Part shown: positions 15,750 through 24,386 of the stretch, one piece after another
How the letters are laid out: each line of letters begins with the position of its first letter
Position numbering within the stretch: position 1 is the first letter of the stretch
DNA from: Bacteroidales bacterium
GTDB taxonomy: Bacteria; Bacteroidota; Bacteroidia; Bacteroidales; UBA932
Direction of reading: 5' to 3'
Assembly (NCBI GenBank): GCA_016288055.1
Contig: JAEEXZ010000021.1
Span: 1-33,284, forward strand
Length of the DNA: 33,284 bases
Notes under the pieces: generated by a model
Seen by the model: the letters and a program-made list of their open reading frames with translations, nothing else
The model's database searches: none
What the model was told of the DNA's origin: nothing
Translations under genes and position numbers: made by a program

Positions 15750-16555
15750 TGCTCGTTCTCTTTATAAGGTGCGAAGGTGGAACGCAGGATTTCGTCCACC
15801 TGGATGGTCGGGAAACCGGTGTAGTACAGGGCGCATCCGCCTGCGAGGCGTACGCTCAGGAGATTGTCGGCCAGGATGGTGGCCTCGCTGGAGCCTTTCA
15901 TATCGGCCTTTACGCGGGGGGCCTTCATCTCAAGGGCGCTGAGCCTGGCGTTGCGATCGGCCTGGAAGGAGAAGGATTCGCTCTCTCCCCCTACCTTGCA
16001 GCGGGCGTTTCCGGTGAGGTTCAGCCGGAGGACGGCGCCGGAGAAGTGGAAATCGGCCTGGGAGTTCCTGGCCATGGATATTTCGGCGTTGCGGACGCTG
16101 AGCTTAAGGTCGCGTACGGAGGCTTTGTCTTCCAGGCACAGTTTCAGGGTGTCGGAGACAATCTCGCCGTGGCTGCTCAGGATGGCGTTCTGGTGCAGGG
16201 ATACGGTGCCGGTAGCCGGCATGGTGACGATGGCGCGGACTACGGGCGTGGGGGCGTTCTTGCCCCGGTAGAGTTTCCTTACGTCGGAAGGGATGGATTT
16301 ATCGTCGGCTTCCAGGTAAAGCACGCCGCCGCGTACATAGACCTGCAGGTAAGGCAACAGGGCCTGGTCGGCGGTGACCTTGACGCTGCAGGGGCCGTCC
16401 TGCAGGGTTACTTCGAAGCGGCTGCTTACGCTCAGGGAGTGGAACTGCCCTACGGGGAGGGTCTTTTCCTCCTGCAACTGCGCAGGATAGGCCGCCTGGG
16501 CAAGAGCCGCAACGCTTAAAGTAATGCTTAAGATAAAAACAATAAATCGCTTCAT
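15746..16555 (-). CDS. DUF2807 (GIN-domain) secreted protein (269 aa)
   Basis: A Sec signal peptide (MKRFIVFILSITLSVAALAQ) is followed by a repetitive beta-helix-like domain that begins SLSVSSRFEVTLQDGPCSVKVTADQALLPYLQVYVRGGVLYLEAD. That pattern is typical of DUF2807 ('putative auto-transporter adhesin head GIN domain'), common in Bacteroidetes. Successive short strands contain regular Leu/Val spacing (LKLCLEDKASVRDLKLSVRNAEISMARNSQADFHFSGAVLRLNLTGNARCKV). Function unknown; it is periplasmic or at the cell surface. It follows the ABC-F gene by one base and overlaps the dipeptidase gene by 4 bp. Confidence 0.82.
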   Translation of the reverse strand: MKRFIVFILSITLSVAALAQAAYPAQLQEEKTLPVGQFHSLSVSSRFEVTLQDGPCSVKVTADQALLPYLQVYVRGGVLYLEADDKSIPSDVRKLYRGKNAPTPVVRAIVTMPATGTVSLHQNAILSSHGEIVSDTLKLCLEDKASVRDLKLSVRNAEISMARNSQADFHFSGAVLRLNLTGNARCKVGGESESFSFQADRNARLSALEMKAPRVKADMKGSSEATILADNLLSVRLAGGCALYYTGFPTIQVDEILRSTFAPYKENEQ

Positions 16556-16556
16556 G

Positions 16557-18482
16557 TTATGCTTCTAATTTTTCCATCAGCTCTGTCCACTCTTCGGTGG
16601 CGGCGTCCAGGGAACGCTTGAGCTCCAGGTATTCACGGGTAAGCTCCATGATGTCGTCTCCTTCGCCCGGAGCGGCCAGGATGGCCTCTATCTGCTTCAT
16701 CCGCTTTTCGTCCTTCCCGATCTCCTTCTCAAGGAACTCGACGCGGTTCTTGAGTTTCCGCTGCTCCTTGCTCTGGGCCTTGAAGGCGCTGTTGTCGGAC
16801 GCGGGGGCGGCTTTGGGTGCTGCGGGGACGGGTTTGGCGGCGGGTGCTGTCCTTTCCAGTTCCTGCAGGCTTTCGAGCTTTCGGCGACGCAGGAAGTCCT
16901 CCACCCCGCCCAGGTGCTCCTGCACCTTTCCGTCGCGGAACTCGTAGAGCTTGTCCACCAGCCCTTCCAGGAAGTCGCGGTCGTGGGAAACTACAATTAA
17001 AGTGCCGTCAAAGCTCTTGAGGGCCTGTTTGAGCACGTCCTTGGACCGGATGTCCATGTGGTTGGTGGGTTCGTCCAGCGCCAGCACGTTGTACGGAGAC
17101 AGCATGAGCTTGGCCATGCCCAGACGGGCCCGTTCGCCGCCGGAGAGCACCGACACCTTTTTGTCAATGTCCTCCCCTTTGAACAGGAAGGCGCCCAGCA
17201 GGTCCCTGAGCCGGGAACGGATATCCCCTACGGCAATGCGGTCCAGCGTGCCCAGCACGGTCTCCGAAGGGTCCAGGATGTCCTCCTGGTTCTGGGCATA
17301 GTAGCCGATGTGTACGTTATGCCCCACGCGGGCCTCCCCTGCCATCGGGTCCAACTCTTTCATAATCACGCGCATGAGCGTGGTCTTTCCCTCGCCGTTC
17401 CGGCCGATGAAAGCCACCTTCTCCCCGCGCTTGATCTCGATGTTGGCGCCGCGGAAAACCACCTTCTGGGGGTATCCGACGGTTAAATCGGCCCCTTTGA
17501 AAACCACGTCTCCGGAGCGCTCGGCCGGGGGAAACTTCAGGGCCATCTGCGCGCTGTCCGTCTCGTCGATTTCGATGCGGTCCAGTTTCTCCAGCGCCTT
17601 GATGCGGGACTGGACCTGGTTGCTCTTGGTGGGCTTGTAGCGGAAGCGGTTGATGAAGTCTTCCGTCTTCTCGATCATCCGCTGCTGGTTCTCGTAGGCG
17701 GCGGTTTGCTGGGCAATACGCTCTGCGCGCAGCTCAACATATTGGGAATAAGGGACTTTGTAGTCGTGTACGTGACCCAGCAGGATTTCTACGGTGCGGG
17801 TGGTCACGTTGTCCAGGAACTTGCGGTCGTGGGATACCAGGAGCACGCTTCCCCTGTAATTCTTCAGATAATCCTCGAACCACTCGATGGATTCGATGTC
17901 CAGATGGTTGGTGGGCTCGTCCAGAAGGAGCACGTCCGGTCCGGCGAGAAGGATCTTGGCCAGCTCGATGCGCATGTTCCAGCCCTGCGAGAAGGTTTCC
18001 GTGAGGCGGTCCAGTTCATCGGCCTTGAATCCCAGGCCGAAGAGGACCTTCTGGGCCTGCGCTTCCGGCGAAAGTCCCGTTTCCAGCGCGAGGCGGTCGT
18101 TCAGCTCGTTCAAGCGGTCGATCAGGCGGGCATATTCGGCCGATTCATAGTCTGTGCGTTCGCCCAGCTGGGCGGTGATGCGGGAGAGCTCGGCCTCCAT
18201 GTCCTTGAGGTGATCGAAGACGGAGAGCACCTCTTCCAGCACGCTGTGGCCGCGGTGATGCTCCATAATCTGGGGAAGATAGCCGATACGGACGCCCTGC
18301 GGCCGCTCGATGCTGCCGGAAGTGGGCTGCTCCTCCCCCGTTATGAGTTTCATGAGGGTACTCTTGCCGGCGCCGTTCTTGCCCACCAGACCTATCTTGT
18401 CCCCGTCGGAGATGTGGAAGTTGATGCAGTCCAGAAGGTTATAGCTGCCGAAGGATACCGTTACGTTATTGACAGATATCAT
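16557..18482 (-). CDS. ABC-F family ATP-binding protein (641 aa)
   Basis: There are two ABC ATPase domains in one chain with no membrane segments. The first has GKNGAGKST (34-42), a degenerate signature SQGWNMRIELAK and LLLDEPTNHLD. The second has GRNGEGKTT (around residue 360), LSGGERARLGMAK and LALDEPTNHMD. A ~75-residue linker rich in charged residues (the P-site tRNA-interaction motif region) lies between them, and a C-terminal coiled coil (about 560-641) follows an Ala/Pro-rich hinge. This layout is the Uup/YdiF-like branch of ABC-F, ribosome-associated translation factors. Resistance to antibiotics is possible in the superfamily but not indicated. Its start overlaps the tatC stop by 4 bp. 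Confidence 0.93.
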   Translation of the reverse strand: MISVNNVTVSFGSYNLLDCINFHISDGDKIGLVGKNGAGKSTLMKLITGEEQPTSGSIERPQGVRIGYLPQIMEHHRGHSVLEEVLSVFDHLKDMEAELSRITAQLGERTDYESAEYARLIDRLNELNDRLALETGLSPEAQAQKVLFGLGFKADELDRLTETFSQGWNMRIELAKILLAGPDVLLLDEPTNHLDIESIEWFEDYLKNYRGSVLLVSHDRKFLDNVTTRTVEILLGHVHDYKVPYSQYVELRAERIAQQTAAYENQQRMIEKTEDFINRFRYKPTKSNQVQSRIKALEKLDRIEIDETDSAQMALKFPPAERSGDVVFKGADLTVGYPQKVVFRGANIEIKRGEKVAFIGRNGEGKTTLMRVIMKELDPMAGEARVGHNVHIGYYAQNQEDILDPSETVLGTLDRIAVGDIRSRLRDLLGAFLFKGEDIDKKVSVLSGGERARLGMAKLMLSPYNVLALDEPTNHMDIRSKDVLKQALKSFDGTLIVVSHDRDFLEGLVDKLYEFRDGKVQEHLGGVEDFLRRRKLESLQELERTAPAAKPVPAAPKAAPASDNSAFKAQSKEQRKLKNRVEFLEKEIGKDEKRMKQIEAILAAPGEGDDIMELTREYLELKRSLDAATEEWTELMEKLEA

Positions 18483-19210
18483 GCTTTACAAAGTAGGATG
18501 GAGAGTTCGTACAGGCCGTACAGCGGAATGGCCAGCACAAACATGGAAAAAGGGTCGCTGGGGGTGATGAAGGCCGCCAGGATGAGCACCGCCACCACGG
18601 CGTAGCGCCGGCCTTTCCGCAGCATGTCCCTGTGCACGATGCCCATGGCCGACAAGGCCAGGATGACCGTCGGAAATTCGAACAGGATGCCGATGAGAAA
18701 CACCATGGAGACAAACAGCGACATGTACGAGCTGAGCGAGATGGTGTTGACGATGGTGTCCGAGATGCTGAAGTTCACAAAGAAGATCAGGCAAACGGGC
18801 AGCACGACGAAATACCCCACGGTAACGCCCAGGTAGAACAGCGCGGAAGAAAGCCCGAAGGCCTTCCGGACCGCTTTCTTCTCGTGCTCATAGAGGGCCG
18901 GCGAAATGAACTTCCACAGTTGGAAGACAATATAAGGGAAAGCCAGCACCACACCGCAGAGAAGCGCCACCTTCATGTATGTGAAGAACTGGGCGCTGAT
19001 CTCAATGTTGATGAGCTCCATGGAAAAGTCGATTCCCGGGAGCCGATACAGGAGGAAGTCCTCCTGCGTGGGCCAGAGAACCGCTTTGAAAAGGGGTTTG
19101 GGAATGATGAGGAAGATGACGGAGAACAGGACGACGCCAAGCACCGAACGGATAATGGTACCTCTCAGTGCTTCCAGATGGTCCCAGAAGGACATTTCTG
19201 CCTCATTCAT
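18479..19210 (-). CDS. tatC: Twin-arginine translocase subunit TatC (243 aa)
   Basis: This polytopic inner-membrane protein begins [11 protein letters not shown], which carries the family's conserved N-terminal glutamate (E13), followed by six hydrophobic segments. [22 protein letters not shown] and [13 protein letters not shown] match the conserved TatC blocks, including the glutamate in the fourth/fifth segment region. TatC binds twin-arginine signal peptides and recruits TatA for transport of folded proteins. Its ATG lies within the last codons of tatA (overlap 8 bp) and its stop overlaps the ABC-F start. No tatB is present here, which is usual for Bacteroidetes. Confidence 0.95.
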   Translation of the reverse strand: MNEAEMSFWDHLEALRGTIIRSVLGVVLFSVIFLIIPKPLFKAVLWPTQEDFLLYRLPGIDFSMELINIEISAQFFTYMKVALLCGVVLAFPYIVFQLWKFISPALYEHEKKAVRKAFGLSSALFYLGVTVGYFVVLPVCLIFFVNFSISDTIVNTISLSSYMSLFVSMVFLIGILFEFPTVILALSAMGIVHRDMLRKGRRYAVVAVLILAAFITPSDPFSMFVLAIPLYGLYELSILLCKA

Positions 19211-19379
19211 CCTTCATTTCCTTCTCCACCTCGTTCATCCCTTCCTTGAAGCTCTTCACACCTTTCCCGAGACCTTTCATGAGCTCGGGAATCTTCTTGC
19301 CGCCCCAGATGAGGAGAATGACAGCGACGATGGCAACGATTTCCCATGTGCCCAGCATGAGCGGATAAACTAATAACAT
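19203..19379 (-). CDS. tatA: Sec-independent translocase subunit TatA (58 aa)
   Basis: This is a short single-span protein. A transmembrane helix ([16 protein letters not shown]) is followed by [19 protein letters not shown], the amphipathic helix of TatA, and a charged tail EVEKEMKDE. The near-universal Phe-Gly hinge is Trp-Gly here (W25-G26), a mild variant. The start at 19379 is 1 bp after the thioesterase stop, and an internal ATG (residue 8) is possible. The stop TGA lies inside the tatC start region. Gene position between the thioesterase gene and tatC, plus the sequence, make this assignment firm. With TatC it forms a minimal TatAC system. Confidence 0.93.
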   Translation of the reverse strand: MLLVYPLMLGTWEIVAIVAVILLIWGGKKIPELMKGLGKGVKSFKEGMNEVEKEMKDE

Positions 19380-19380
19380 A

Positions 19381-19797
19381 TCACTGGTCGTTTAAGTGTT
19401 TTTCAAAAATAGCGATGATGGGTTCCGGGCAGCGTACAGGACGGAAGGTCTCCTTGCTGATGAAGCCGAGGACCACGGTGCCGTCGGCCAGGAGTTTACC
19501 GTCCTGGTTGTAAACGGCCTGCTTGATGGTCATCTTCGCAAGGGGCACTTTGTCGTATTCGGCCACGGCGGTGAGCACATCGCCCATGCGGGCGGGATAA
19601 TGGAAGTGACATTCCACGCTCACGATGGGGACCTGGATGCCCAGCTCCTGCTCGCAGCGTTCAATGGGGAATCCCACGGAGACCATCATCTCGTCGCGGG
19701 CGATCTCGAAATAACGGATATAGTTGGAGTGATGCACTACGGCCATCTGATCGGTCTCATAATACCGAACTGGGAAAGATGTCTTGAATGTAGCCAT
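19381..19797 (-). CDS. Hotdog-fold acyl-CoA thioesterase, YbgC/4HBT-like (138 aa)
   Basis: The N-terminus carries the 4-hydroxybenzoyl-CoA thioesterase active-site block [24 protein letters not shown], with the catalytic aspartate D16. The rest follows the hotdog pattern ([30 protein letters not shown]). Length is right for the YbgC/FcbJ group. The likely substrate is an acyl-CoA or acyl-ACP, with the exact chain unknown. It starts 7 bp after the valS stop and ends 1 bp before tatA, so it is part of the same transcript. Confidence 0.9.
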   Translation of the reverse strand: MATFKTSFPVRYYETDQMAVVHHSNYIRYFEIARDEMMVSVGFPIERCEQELGIQVPIVSVECHFHYPARMGDVLTAVAEYDKVPLAKMTIKQAVYNQDGKLLADGTVVLGFISKETFRPVRCPEPIIAIFEKHLNDQ

Positions 19798-19804
19798 GAC
19801 TCCT

Positions 19805-22453
19805 TTATTTCTTCAGTTGGGCGATCTTGGCCTCCAGGCTCTCGATCTTGGAGAGGGCATCGGCCTCTTTCTTGCGCTCGTTTTCGATGACCTGTGCGGG
19901 GGCGTGGGCGGTGAACTTCTCGTTGGAGAGCTTGGCGCGGACGCCCTGCAGGAACTTCTGCTGGTATTCGAGGTCCTTCTGGGCCTTGGCGAGCTCCTCG
20001 GCCACATTCACCAGGCCTTCCAGGCCGATGAACATCTCGATGGTGCGGACGAGGAATCCCACGCCCTGTGCGCTGCCGAAATCGGCCACGCGCTCTACAG
20101 TGACGCCGGCGAGCTTCTCCACGACGGGGATGACCGCCTCGGGGAACTCGCTGCCCTTGATCTTGAGGGTAAGCACTTCCTTCGGGCCGATGTTCTTCTG
20201 GCTGCGCACGCCGCGTACGCCGTTGACGGCCTCGGCGGCGAGGGCGAAGTTGTCCAGTACCTTCTGGTCGTAGTCCTGGGCCTTGGGAGTGGCGGCATAC
20301 ATGATGGTCTCCCCTTCCTTGCGCTCGGCGATGTCCTGCCACAGTTCCTCGGTGATGAAAGGCATCACGGGGTGGATGAGTTTGAGCAGGGCCTCGAAGA
20401 AACCGAGGGTGGCTTTCTGCGTCTCGGGGTCGATGGGCTGGCCGTAGGCGGGCTTGATGGCCTCCAGGTACCAGCTGCAGTATTCGTCCCAGAAGAGTTT
20501 ATAGATGGTCATGAGGGCATCGGAGATGCGGAACTTGCTGTAGTGGTCTTCCACCAGGGCTACTGCGTCGGAGAGTTTGGCCTGGAACCACTCGATGGCA
20601 ACCTTCTGGACCGGAGTCTGGGGTATGTCGGCCACCTGGAAGCCTTTCACCAGGCGGTAGCTGTTCCAGATCTTGTTGCAGAAGGCGGCACCCTGTTTGA
20701 TCTGGGCCTCGTCGTAGAAGATATCGTTGCCGGCGCTGGAGCAAAGGAGCATGCCGATGCGGACTGCGTCGGCGCCGTAGGTCTCGATGAGGTCGAGGGG
20801 GTTCGGGGAGTTGCCCAGAGTCTTGGACATCTTCCGGCCGATCTTATCTCTGACGATACCGGTGAAATAGACGTTGGAGAAGGGTTCCTTGCCCATGAAC
20901 TCCTCGCCGGCCATGATCATGCGGGCGACCCAGAAGAAGATGATGTCCGGGCCGGTAACCAGGTCGTTGGTGGGATAGTAGTAGGCAAGGTCCTTGTTGG
21001 GCTGGTGCTCCGGGTGACCGGGTTTCTGGGGGTCGAACACGGAGATGGGCCACAGCCAGGAGCTGAACCAGGTGTCCAGCACGTCGTCGTCCTGACGGAG
21101 GTCATCGGCCTTGATATCGGGGTTCTTGGCCTGCGCGGCCTTGAGGGCGGCTTCCGGGGTGGCTTCTACCACGTAGGAGCCGTCGGGCAGGTAGTAGGCG
21201 GGAATGCGCTGGCCCCACCACAGCTGACGGGAGATGCACCAGTCACGGGCGTTTTCCATCCAGTGGCGGTAGGTGTTTACATATTTCTCGGGAACGAAGT
21301 TGGTGCGGCCGCTTTCAACGGTTTCGAGGGCCATCTTGGCCAGGTCCTCCATCTTGAGGAACCACTGGGCGCTGAGTTTGGGCTCGATGACGGCGTTGGT
21401 GCGCTCGGAGTAGCCGATGGGAGAAGTGTAGTCTTCCACCTTGAGGAGGTTGCCGGCTTCTTCCAGCATCTTCACGATCTTCTTGCGGGCTACGAAGCGG
21501 TCCTCCCCTACGAGGATCTGGGCCTTTTCGTTGAGCTTGCCGTGGTCGTCGATGATTTCCAGGACGGGCAGGTTGTGACGGAGGCCGATCTCATAGTCGT
21601 GTACGTCATGGGCGGGCGTTACCTTCAGGCAGCCGGTACCGAAGTCCATTTCTACGTAGGAGTCCTCGATGACGGGGATTTCGCGGTTGATGAGGGGGAT
21701 GAGCACTTTCTTGCCTTTCAGCCAATGGTGGCGCTCATCGGCGGGGTTGACGCAGATGGCTGCATCGGCCATGATGGTCTCCGGACGGGTGGTGGCGATC
21801 ACCAGATATTTGTCGGTGGGGTTGCCATGGCCGTCGGAGATGTAGTATTTGAGATGATAGAAGTGGCTGGGGGTGTCCTTGTGGATGACTTCGTCGTCAC
21901 TGACGGCGGTGAGGGCCTCGGGGTCCCAGTTCACCATGCGTACGCCTTTGTAGATCCAGCCCTTCTTGTAGAAGTACACAAAGGTGTTGATGACGGCTTC
22001 GGAGAGTTCGGGCTCCATGGTGAAGCGGGTGCGGTCCCAGTCGCAGGAGCAGCCCAGCTTCTTGAGCTGCTGCAGGATGATGCCGCCGTGCTCTTCCTTC
22101 CAGGCCCATGCGTGCTTGAGGAATTCCTCTCGGCCGATGTCTTCCTTGGAGATGCCCATGCCCTTGAGCTTGGCCACGACCTTGGATTCGGTGGCGATGG
22201 AGGCGTGGTCCGTACCGGGGACCCAGCAGGCGTTCTTGCCGTCCATGCGGGCCTTACGGATGAGGACGTCATTGAGGGTATTGTTGAGCACGTGTCCCAT
22301 GTGAAGGATACCCGTCACGTTCGGCGGCGGAATCACGATGGTGTACGGCTGTTTTTCATTGGGTTCACTGTGAAAGAACTTGTGGGCCAGCCAATAGGCG
22401 TACCACTTGTCTTCCACTTCTTTCGCACTGTACTTTGCAGCTAATTCGTTCAT
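19805..22453 (-). CDS. valS: Valine--tRNA ligase ValS (882 aa)
   Basis: This is a class I aminoacyl-tRNA synthetase. The HIGH motif appears in PPPNVTGILHMGHVLNNTL and the KMSKS loop in GRKMSKTLGN. The valine-enzyme insertion carries the CP1 editing domain (IATTRPETIMADAAICVNP), and the C-terminus ends in the coiled-coil tRNA-binding arm (SLEAKIAQLKK). Length fits ValS (~880 aa). I chose the ATG at 22453 (MNELAAKYSAKEVEDKW) over the upstream one at 22492, since the -7 promoter element at 22490-22497 would lie inside that longer reading. It heads the seven-gene run ending with the dipeptidase gene. Confidence 0.97.
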   Translation of the reverse strand: MNELAAKYSAKEVEDKWYAYWLAHKFFHSEPNEKQPYTIVIPPPNVTGILHMGHVLNNTLNDVLIRKARMDGKNACWVPGTDHASIATESKVVAKLKGMGISKEDIGREEFLKHAWAWKEEHGGIILQQLKKLGCSCDWDRTRFTMEPELSEAVINTFVYFYKKGWIYKGVRMVNWDPEALTAVSDDEVIHKDTPSHFYHLKYYISDGHGNPTDKYLVIATTRPETIMADAAICVNPADERHHWLKGKKVLIPLINREIPVIEDSYVEMDFGTGCLKVTPAHDVHDYEIGLRHNLPVLEIIDDHGKLNEKAQILVGEDRFVARKKIVKMLEEAGNLLKVEDYTSPIGYSERTNAVIEPKLSAQWFLKMEDLAKMALETVESGRTNFVPEKYVNTYRHWMENARDWCISRQLWWGQRIPAYYLPDGSYVVEATPEAALKAAQAKNPDIKADDLRQDDDVLDTWFSSWLWPISVFDPQKPGHPEHQPNKDLAYYYPTNDLVTGPDIIFFWVARMIMAGEEFMGKEPFSNVYFTGIVRDKIGRKMSKTLGNSPNPLDLIETYGADAVRIGMLLCSSAGNDIFYDEAQIKQGAAFCNKIWNSYRLVKGFQVADIPQTPVQKVAIEWFQAKLSDAVALVEDHYSKFRISDALMTIYKLFWDEYCSWYLEAIKPAYGQPIDPETQKATLGFFEALLKLIHPVMPFITEELWQDIAERKEGETIMYAATPKAQDYDQKVLDNFALAAEAVNGVRGVRSQKNIGPKEVLTLKIKGSEFPEAVIPVVEKLAGVTVERVADFGSAQGVGFLVRTIEMFIGLEGLVNVAEELAKAQKDLEYQQKFLQGVRAKLSNEKFTAHAPAQVIENERKKEADALSKIESLEAKIAQLKK

Positions 22454-22489
22454 ATATCTGTATCTATTACTTTTCTTCGTTAAAACCCA

Positions 22490-22520
22490 CAAATTTACTC
22501 ATTTTTTACCTTAGATGCAA
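22490..22520 (-). promoter_or_regulatory. Promoter of the valS-tat operon
   Basis: On the minus strand a -7 box TAAATTTG (22490-22497) is preceded, after 20 bp, by TTG (22518-22520) as a -33 element. The leader to the valS ATG at 22453 is about 30 nt. It is divergent from the phosphoesterase promoter. Confidence 0.65.
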
Positions 22521-22558
22521 GCGGGCGAAGCCCCGGAGGGTTTGGGGGTGCGTAGCAC
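22521..22558. repeat. Short GC-rich hairpin cluster between divergent promoters
   Basis: This GC-rich patch in otherwise A+T-rich promoter DNA can fold as GCCCC...GGGG and as GTGC-GTA-GCAC (22548-22558). It ends exactly where the -33 region of the phosphoesterase gene begins, so it might be an operator or a small intergenic repeat. No family assigned. Confidence 0.3.
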
Positions 22559-22591
22559 TTGACTGCGTTTCAGAAAAAATGTGTAAATTTG
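22559..22591 (+). promoter_or_regulatory. Promoter of the secreted phosphoesterase gene, possibly leaderless
   Basis: TTG (22559-22561), a 22-bp spacer and TAAATTTG (22584-22591). The ATG at 22597 is only 5 bp beyond the -7 box, so transcription probably starts at or beside the start codon. This excludes the longer upstream reading frame from 22435. Confidence 0.55.
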
Positions 22592-22596
22592 AGGAT

Positions 22597-24381
22597 ATGA
22601 AAAAAGTCATCTTATTGTTGTCTGTGTTAGTCTGCATGGGTGTGCAGGTTCCAGGCGTCGTTTCTGCACAGGGAATCCAGGCCGGACCGTGGATTTCCGA
22701 CATGTCCGAAAACCGGATGACCGTCCTCTGGACCAGTGAAGTTCCGGGTACGGCTTTCGTCGAACTCGAGGACGGCCGTACGTTCTATGACACCTTCGCC
22801 GGACGGCGCATCTTCCGCCGGCTGCACAGCATCACCGTCGATGGGCTCCAGCCCGGTCAGGTGGTCAGGTACCGCCTTCATGGGGAGAACATCGAGGACG
22901 ATACCAACGCCCGCGACCCCAAGTTCGGCAGCTCCTACATCGGCCCCTGGGAGCAGGTGAAAACCTTTGATTATGAGGCCGAAACATGCCGCTTCTCCGT
23001 CTTCAACGACATCCACATGAAGGTCGATAAGTACGGGAAGCTGGCCGCTCAGGTGGACTCCGCCGCGACGGACTTCCTCTTCCTGAACGGGGACATCGTA
23101 TCGGCCGGCAACTACGTGCTGGATACGCTGGTGCGGTATGCTGTGGAGCCCATCGGCCCGCTTACGCATGGGCTTCCGCTGCTTTTCGCGCGCGGCAACC
23201 ACGAAGGGCGAGGCAACAACACCTGGCTAGTGGCCGATGTCTTCCCGCATGCCGACCCTGCTCCCTTCTATTATACGTTCCGGCAGGGGCCTGTGGCCTT
23301 TGTCGTCTTCGACGGCGGTGAGACGCACGACGACCGTTCCATGCGCTATGCGGGCGCGGCCGTTTTCGAGGACTACCTCGCCGAGCAGATCGCCTGGGCC
23401 GGCAAAGCCCTCAAGGAAGAGGCCTTCCAGAGCGCTCCGGTCAAGATTTGCCTGATTCATGTGCCGATGATCGACCATGAGGACAAGACCGATTTCCTGC
23501 TGCAGCGCTGGCTCAACGTGCACATGGTTCCCATGCTCAATGAGGCCGGCATTGACCTCATGATCGGCGCGGACCTGCATGAGTTCATGTTCTGCGACGC
23601 CGGCACCATAGGGAACGACTTCCCTATCCTGGTGAACGACGACGTGCGGCGCCTGGACGTCTCCTGCGGAGCCGACCACCGTATCCACGTAAGCATGTCC
23701 AACGCCAAGGGCAAGGTCGAGTTCGAGCGCTGGATTCCCGGCGAAGAGCACAATGTACAGCAGGACTATAAGCAGCTTACTGTAAAGGAGTTCCTCCGGC
23801 TCTCCTCTTCCGATACTGAAAGTTACGCCGTGACGGGTGTCGTGGATAAGATCCGCAGCACATCCAGCGGCAGTTTCTACCTGAAGGACAAGACCGGCAC
23901 TCTGCTGGTGTACGGCATCCAGGACCCCTCCAACCCTACGGAGTCCTTCAAGCAGATGGATATCGAAAAGGGTGACACGCTTACCGTGCTGGGCCGCTTC
24001 ACCATCTACGGCGGCACCACCCGCGAGATGAAGGACGGCCGCCTCCTGGGCAAGGCCAACGGCCCCGAGCACAACCTCTCCTTCTACGACCGCCTGGACC
24101 AGCAGCCCACCTTCAAGGGCAAGGCCGGCCGGGAGGGCCTGGAAGCCTTCCGGAACTGGGTGATCGGGCAGATTCCTGCCGATGCCCCCAGCGGTACCGT
24201 GACCGTCAAGTTCGTCATCGGCCGTAAAGGAAACGTACAGGAGGTGCAGTTCGGCAAGGTCGGCTCCCCCGCCCTCGCCGCCGAGGTGGAAGCCATCGTC
24301 AAGCGTTCCCCCAAGTGGAAACCCGCCATCGCCTACGGCTCCCCCGTCCGCATGCCTTATACTTTGACTATCACCCATTAA
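22597..24381 (+). CDS. Secreted calcineurin-like phosphoesterase with OB-like and TonB-type C-terminal domains (594 aa)
   Basis: After a signal peptide (MKKVILLLSVLVCMGVQVPGVVSA) comes a purple-acid-phosphatase-like fibronectin domain (~30-115: MTVLWTSEVPGTAFVEL, HSITVDGLQPGQVVRYRLHG). The catalytic domain follows with metal-binding motifs NDIHMK, LNGDIV, ARGNHEG, LIHVPM and GADLHEF. A middle segment (about 390-475; SYAVTGVVDKIRSTSSGSFYLKD) looks like an OB fold. The last ~75 residues match a TonB C-terminal domain (GTVTVKFVIGRKGNVQEV to KRSPKWKPAIAYGSPVRMPYTLTI). The substrate is unknown. A TonB_C end on a phosphoesterase is uncommon to me. The MBL-fold gene follows 5 bp after the stop. Confidence 0.85.
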   Translation: MKKVILLLSVLVCMGVQVPGVVSAQGIQAGPWISDMSENRMTVLWTSEVPGTAFVELEDGRTFYDTFAGRRIFRRLHSITVDGLQPGQVVRYRLHGENIEDDTNARDPKFGSSYIGPWEQVKTFDYEAETCRFSVFNDIHMKVDKYGKLAAQVDSAATDFLFLNGDIVSAGNYVLDTLVRYAVEPIGPLTHGLPLLFARGNHEGRGNNTWLVADVFPHADPAPFYYTFRQGPVAFVVFDGGETHDDRSMRYAGAAVFEDYLAEQIAWAGKALKEEAFQSAPVKICLIHVPMIDHEDKTDFLLQRWLNVHMVPMLNEAGIDLMIGADLHEFMFCDAGTIGNDFPILVNDDVRRLDVSCGADHRIHVSMSNAKGKVEFERWIPGEEHNVQQDYKQLTVKEFLRLSSSDTESYAVTGVVDKIRSTSSGSFYLKDKTGTLLVYGIQDPSNPTESFKQMDIEKGDTLTVLGRFTIYGGTTREMKDGRLLGKANGPEHNLSFYDRLDQQPTFKGKAGREGLEAFRNWVIGQIPADAPSGTVTVKFVIGRKGNVQEVQFGKVGSPALAAEVEAIVKRSPKWKPAIAYGSPVRMPYTLTITH

Positions 24382-24386
24382 CGCTT

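Noticed and set aside
22435..22596. Longer N-terminus for the phosphoesterase from 22435
   Set aside because: It would include both divergent promoters and push the clear signal peptide 54 residues inward.
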